Shown here piece by piece: positions 61,401-64,000 of a stretch of 64,000 nt of DNA. The number at the start of each line of letters is the position of its first letter. The stretch's first letter is position 1. The DNA is from Palsa-1439 sp050015495 (GTDB lineage Bacteria; Verrucomicrobiota; Verrucomicrobiia; Palsa-1439), in assembly GCA_050015495.1 (NCBI GenBank), contig JBEKBH010000002.1, positions 175,279 to 239,278 on the forward strand, given 5' to 3'. The position numbers were made by a program, and so were the translations under genes. The notes below the pieces were generated by a model. That model did no database searches. It saw nothing but the letters and a program-made list of their open reading frames with translations, and was not told where the DNA came from.

Positions 61401-62117
61401 TTATTCCGTGGTAAACAGTGAGCGGATCACGTTTGCGATATTGGATTTGGCAACCGCTCGCTGATCAACGAGAATCCCTAGGTTCTTCAGCCGGATTAGA
61501 AGGACCGTGCGGGAGACGGTTAGTCTGCCGGATACGGCCCTGATAATCCTGTAGAAGTTGTGGATGTTCTCGGGCTGCTCGTCGACGAAGATTGTCCCCG
61601 GTCGAGTCGTGATGTCGCAGGCTTGCTGCTCCTCGATTACGCTTCGCATGAGTATCGGGCGTGGTAGCAGCAGCGAAGAGGCGAACTGATTCGCCTGCCA
61701 TTCAATCCACTCCAGCTCGCTCTTCGGGCTTGCCCCTCCCAGCCGTAACTGCTTCCGCGTATCGACAACTTGCGGCCGTGTTCGTGAAATCTTAAAGGGC
61801 TCGATATTGCGATGAAGAATCAGGTGCCCGACCTCGTGGGCAAGCGTCCAACGAAAGCGGGGGTGATCTGGAACAAGAGCCGGGTCGATACAAATCTCGC
61901 GGGATTTGAATGTGAAGCTGCCAAGGATCTTTCTGCCGTCCTTCGTGCAGCCCAAATCTTGATTGAAATGAATCGGCACTTTGAACTCGCGCTGGATCGC
62001 GTTTACGACCGCGGATAGCGGAGAGACCGTTAGGTTGAGCCAAGACGGGTCAAAATACTGGATGACCTCCTCGCACTTACGGTCAATGTCTTCTCGTTTG
62101 AGAATTTTGCGCTCCAT
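61401..62117 (-). CDS. ImmA/IrrE-type metallopeptidase
   Basis: 238 aa. TLAHEVGHLILH carries the HExxH zinc motif near 108; a downstream EWQANQFASSLLLP supplies the third ligand region. Family members cut XRE-type repressors in stress or phage defence. The N-terminal part (VVNAIQREFKVPIHFNQ) is unlike the usual HTH fusion, and no partner HTH gene is adjacent. ATG 62117. Confidence 0.75.
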   Translation of the reverse strand: MERKILKREDIDRKCEEVIQYFDPSWLNLTVSPLSAVVNAIQREFKVPIHFNQDLGCTKDGRKILGSFTFKSREICIDPALVPDHPRFRWTLAHEVGHLILHRNIEPFKISRTRPQVVDTRKQLRLGGASPKSELEWIEWQANQFASSLLLPRPILMRSVIEEQQACDITTRPGTIFVDEQPENIHNFYRIIRAVSGRLTVSRTVLLIRLKNLGILVDQRAVAKSNIANVIRSLFTTE

Positions 62118-62241
62118 CGTCAAGCCGCAAACTAGAAGAAGATCCCAGGTGAGTTCAAGATTCAAATTAATGCGCGTTCCTTCCGTGTCCGCTCTCCAAC
62201 CCTGTTGCCCGGATGAGTGACTGGTGCGGTTGATGTGTGGA

Positions 62242-62267
62242 CCCCTCGACAGGCTCGGGACAGGCCC
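62242..62267. repeat. Interspersed palindrome of the CTTCGACAGGCTCAGGACAGG type
   Basis: CCCCTCGACAGGCTC followed by GGGACAGGCCC; same family as 2517-2538, reverse orientation. The minus-strand reading gives the familiar CPEPVEG peptide. Confidence 0.7.
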
Positions 62268-62601
62268 TTCGCCGGTCCGGTCGCAGCAGCGTGGGTCTGA
62301 CGGGGGGGCGATTGTGTAAAGCGAGGAACGGCGCTTTGGCGTCGGTGTCCAAGCGTTCCGTGGCACACCCGCACCTTGCGGCCGGGCGCTACAGATGTCT
62401 TCCGATAAATATGGTATCGTTGCACGATAATTCTTCTGGACTCGGTGGGGCAGTCGTGGTAAGGTCGCGGCATGTTGTCGGACTCGTTTGCCTTGCGACC
62501 GGGACACAACGTGGTCGTGTCTCGAGGACTCGGCTCCGGCGCTGCCCTTCGCGCCTTGGCTTTGGCGTCTACGGCAAGGCAGGGGGATCGTAGGAGTAAA
62601 A

Positions 62602-62690
62602 TTACCAAACGAACCCAATTCTGGCCAAGCCGGCGTGGAAAAGTTACCAAAACGAAGCCAAAAACGAACCCAATAACGAGGGGTGCCAGA
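62602..62690. repeat. CGAACCCAAT-type interspersed repeat, second site
   Basis: ACGAACCCAATTC near 62612 and ACGAACCCAATAA near 62670, with a diverged unit (ACGAAGCCAAAA) between. Matches the cluster at 28318-28470. Confidence 0.6.
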
Positions 62691-62761
62691 GGGGTCTTCC
62701 GCGGTGTTTTTGACGCCGTTTGCGTCCTCGGCACTACCATAACGCGACTTGAGGTCGAGGC

Positions 62762-63073
62762 CTACAAGTTCTTGAGTAATTCTTCCAACTCTTCGCGGGG
62801 GCCGTCGTGGTGTTGGGCGATGGCGAGTTTCAGGGCGTGGACGAGGACGGGTTTGGCTTCGGGCGAGCGGTCGAGAGCGATGAGGGCCTTGCCGAGTTGG
62901 ATGTGGACGACCATCCAATCCGGCTTCTTGTCGCACAGGGCGCGGAGATGTTCGAGGGCGCTGGCGAAGTCGTTGGCGTCGCAGTACGCCTGGGCGAGAT
63001 TGAATCGGGACAGGTCGTTGTCGGGGAAACGCTGCCAGAGGTCGCGGGCTCTGGCGATTCGGTCGTTGCTCAT
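62762..63073 (-). CDS. Small TPR protein
   Basis: 103 aa. Three tetratricopeptide-like units (SRFNLAQAYCDANDFASALEHL; VHIQLGKALIALDRSPEAK, in part) with no signal peptide. It is divergent from ubiE, 29 bp apart. Function unknown; a small adaptor is likely. Confidence 0.75.
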   Translation of the reverse strand: MSNDRIARARDLWQRFPDNDLSRFNLAQAYCDANDFASALEHLRALCDKKPDWMVVHIQLGKALIALDRSPEAKPVLVHALKLAIAQHHDGPREELEELLKNL

Positions 63074-63102
63074 GGCGGGTCTTCTAGCTAGGCTGGCGCG
63101 CC

Positions 63103-63876
63103 GTGGAAAGCAAATTCTACCAGGCCGACGAGCATCGCGCGGAGAAGGTTCAAGAGTTGTTTGCGACGATTGCGCACCGGTACGACCTGCTCAACGACAT
63201 CATGAGCGCGGGGCTGCATCGGCGGTGGAAACGGCGGTTGGTGGAGTTGGCGCTTGCAGGCCGTGTGCCCTCACACGGCGCCGCGTCGGGGGACGCGGCC
63301 TACAACAAACGTGTCCTGGACCTGTGTTGCGGGACGGGGGACATCGCGCTGGCGTTCGCGCGGGCGGGGGCGGCCGTGACGGGCGCGGATTTTACGGAAG
63401 AGATGTTACGCGTGGCGGCGGCGTGTGCGCAGCGCGGCTCGGCCGGAGCCTCGCCCTCCCACAGCATAAGCTGGGTGCGGGCCGACGCGTTGCGGCTGCC
63501 GTTTCCCGACAACGCGTTCGACGTGGTGAGCGTGGGATACGGGTTGCGGAACCTGGCGGACATCGAGCGCGGGGTGCGAGAGATTTTTCGCGTGCTGAAG
63601 CCGGGCGGGAGATTCCTGTCGCTGGATTTCGGCAAACCGGAGTCGCCGGCAATTCGCGGGCTGTATTTCGGTTATTTGCGGGTCGTGTTGCCGGTTCTCG
63701 GGCGGGTCTTCTGTGGCGATCCCGACACGCACGGGTATATCCTGGCGTCGCTGCAAAATTACCCGGCGCAACGAGGGATCAAGGAGTTGATGGAGGGGTG
63801 TGGTTATCGCGAATGCGGGTTCGAGGAATTTTGGTTGGGGTCGATGGCGATCAACTTCGGCGTGAAGCCGGGATGA
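63103..63876 (+). CDS. ubiE: Demethylmenaquinone/ubiquinone C-methyltransferase with two repeat-derived inserts
   Basis: 257 aa, about 20 over the usual. It carries out the C-methylation step of menaquinone (or ubiquinone) synthesis using SAM. Motif I VLDLCCGTGD, DFTEEMLRVA, DALRLPFPDNAFD and the C-terminal LASLQNYPAQRG are conserved. Two runs do not fit the family: AGRVPSHGAASGDAAYN (before motif I) comes from the palindrome pair at 63255-63304, and GSAGASPSHS comes from the string at 63436-63460. Both keep the frame. Start GTG 63103. Confidence 0.9.
   Translation: MESKFYQADEHRAEKVQELFATIAHRYDLLNDIMSAGLHRRWKRRLVELALAGRVPSHGAASGDAAYNKRVLDLCCGTGDIALAFARAGAAVTGADFTEEMLRVAAACAQRGSAGASPSHSISWVRADALRLPFPDNAFDVVSVGYGLRNLADIERGVREIFRVLKPGGRFLSLDFGKPESPAIRGLYFGYLRVVLPVLGRVFCGDPDTHGYILASLQNYPAQRGIKELMEGCGYRECGFEEFWLGSMAINFGVKPG
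63255..63304. repeat. Head-to-head palindrome pair inside ubiE
   Basis: Inverse copy TGCAGGCC-GTGTGCCC-TCACACGGCG (63255-63280) and forward copy CGCCGCGT-N6-ACGCGGCCTACA (63279-63304). The pair adds residues to the reading frame without a stop. Confidence 0.85.
63436..63460. repeat. Second repeat insert inside ubiE
   Basis: GGCTCGGCCGGAGCC followed by TCGCCCTCCC, in frame, reading GSAGASPS; a well-known style of interspersed repeat in planctomycete and verrucomicrobial genomes (from memory). Confidence 0.65.
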
Positions 63877-63970
63877 TGTGTGGAGGCCTGTCGGTCGATG
63901 AGCGCGGCGCTCGCATGGAAATGGGTGGTTCGGGTTTTTTTGCTTGATGAATTGGGATGGGAGGAGGAAG

Positions 63971-64000
63971 ATGGCGGTGAAGATTATTTTACGTCCGGCG
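63971..64000 (+). CDS. Start of an unidentified gene, cut by the window end
   Basis: GAGGAGGAAG lies directly before ATG 63971, a strong ribosome site. The reading begins MAVKIILRPA and leaves the window. Too short to identify; it may belong with ubiE. Confidence 0.45.
   Translation, partial: MAVKIILRPA

Larger units (their letters stand above)
62118..62761. other. Repeat-rich intergenic region
   Basis: 644 bp with no gene I can support. It has the CTCGACAGGCTC palindrome at 62242-62267 and CGAACCCAAT repeats at about 62602-62690. Long open frames on both strands here are repeat readings and show no homology. No clear promoter. Confidence 0.55.

Noticed and set aside
61401..62936. Extended 511-codon version of the ImmA/IrrE protein
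   Set aside because: The extra N terminus reads through repeats and has no family similarity; ATG 62117 gives a normal-length enzyme.
62472..63947. 491-codon plus-strand frame overlapping the TPR gene and ubiE
   Set aside because: Its first part reads repeats, and the rest is an out-of-frame reading of ubiE.
1..64000. CRISPR array, prophage, integron or insertion sequence with transposase
   Set aside because: No regularly spaced direct repeats, no phage structural genes, no integrase or transposase reading frame was seen on either strand.

Overview
The window reads as chromosomal DNA of a high-GC bacterium of the PVC group, most likely Verrucomicrobiota. This is an inference from several signs. 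There is a very long GreA-type protein (729 aa, the extended form I associate with Chlamydiae and relatives). There is a 39-residue, extremely basic protein of a type I associate with this group. There are exported proteins ending in BACON-like domains, and many small palindromic repeats of kinds I associate with verrucomicrobial and planctomycete genomes. Nothing points to a phage, a plasmid or a CRISPR locus, and I found no rRNA or convincing tRNA gene.

Layout. 0-2.5 kb: the end of a HisC-type aminotransferase and a fused two-domain oxidoreductase. 2.6-5.7 kb: a single-chain restriction-modification enzyme. 5.8-9.5 kb: surface polysaccharide genes (toroid protein, WecB, WecG-type transferase) and a TPR protein. 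9.5-13.2 kb: an outer-membrane porin behind two near-consensus promoters, a Nudix hydrolase, a ferredoxin, an MBL-fold protein and the small basic protein. 13.2-17.4 kb: two exported proteins that share a recently duplicated BACON module. 17.4-25.9 kb: housekeeping and small genes (aldo/keto reductase, DUF1802, FHA, ThiD, ComEC, NagA, an NDUFA9-like reductase, two small exported proteins). 26-36.4 kb: an EF-G-like GTPase, a repeat-rich gap, a glycoside hydrolase-glycosyltransferase fusion, two paralogous glycosyltransferases, an exported protein and a multi-pass membrane protein. 36.4-42 kb: the large GreA-type protein and a Wza/Wzc-like export pair. 42-46.6 kb: an ECF sigma factor operon flanked by two Spy/CpxP-like genes, plus archease, RlmN and a glycosyltransferase. 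46.7-53.3 kb: PadR, an orphan membrane protein, gyrA and gyrB. 53.4-60.6 kb: an Rrf2 regulator, a SAM-I riboswitch and a sulfate-assimilation operon. 60.6-64 kb: an exported carbonic anhydrase, an ImmA/IrrE peptidase, a repeat-rich gap, a TPR protein, and UbiE/MenG carrying repeats inside its reading frame.

How the genes work together. The strongest functional unit is the sulfur operon. CysD and CysNC activate sulfate to APS/PAPS, and CysH reduces it. The first three genes after the riboswitch are a threonine-synthase-like PLP enzyme, a MoaD/ThiS sulfur carrier ending in Gly-Gly, and a NIL-domain protein. A SAM-I riboswitch with its own terminator controls them, so the natural reading is methionine/homocysteine supply, not threonine supply. 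I propose that the PLP enzyme uses a protein thiocarboxylate and O-phosphohomoserine to make homocysteine. A second theme is polysaccharide synthesis and export, spread over several small clusters. A third is mobile or interspersed small palindromes. One is flanked by an apparent 16-17 bp target duplication, a head-to-head pair lies in frame inside ubiE, and a different repeat forms the linker of the fused oxidoreductase.
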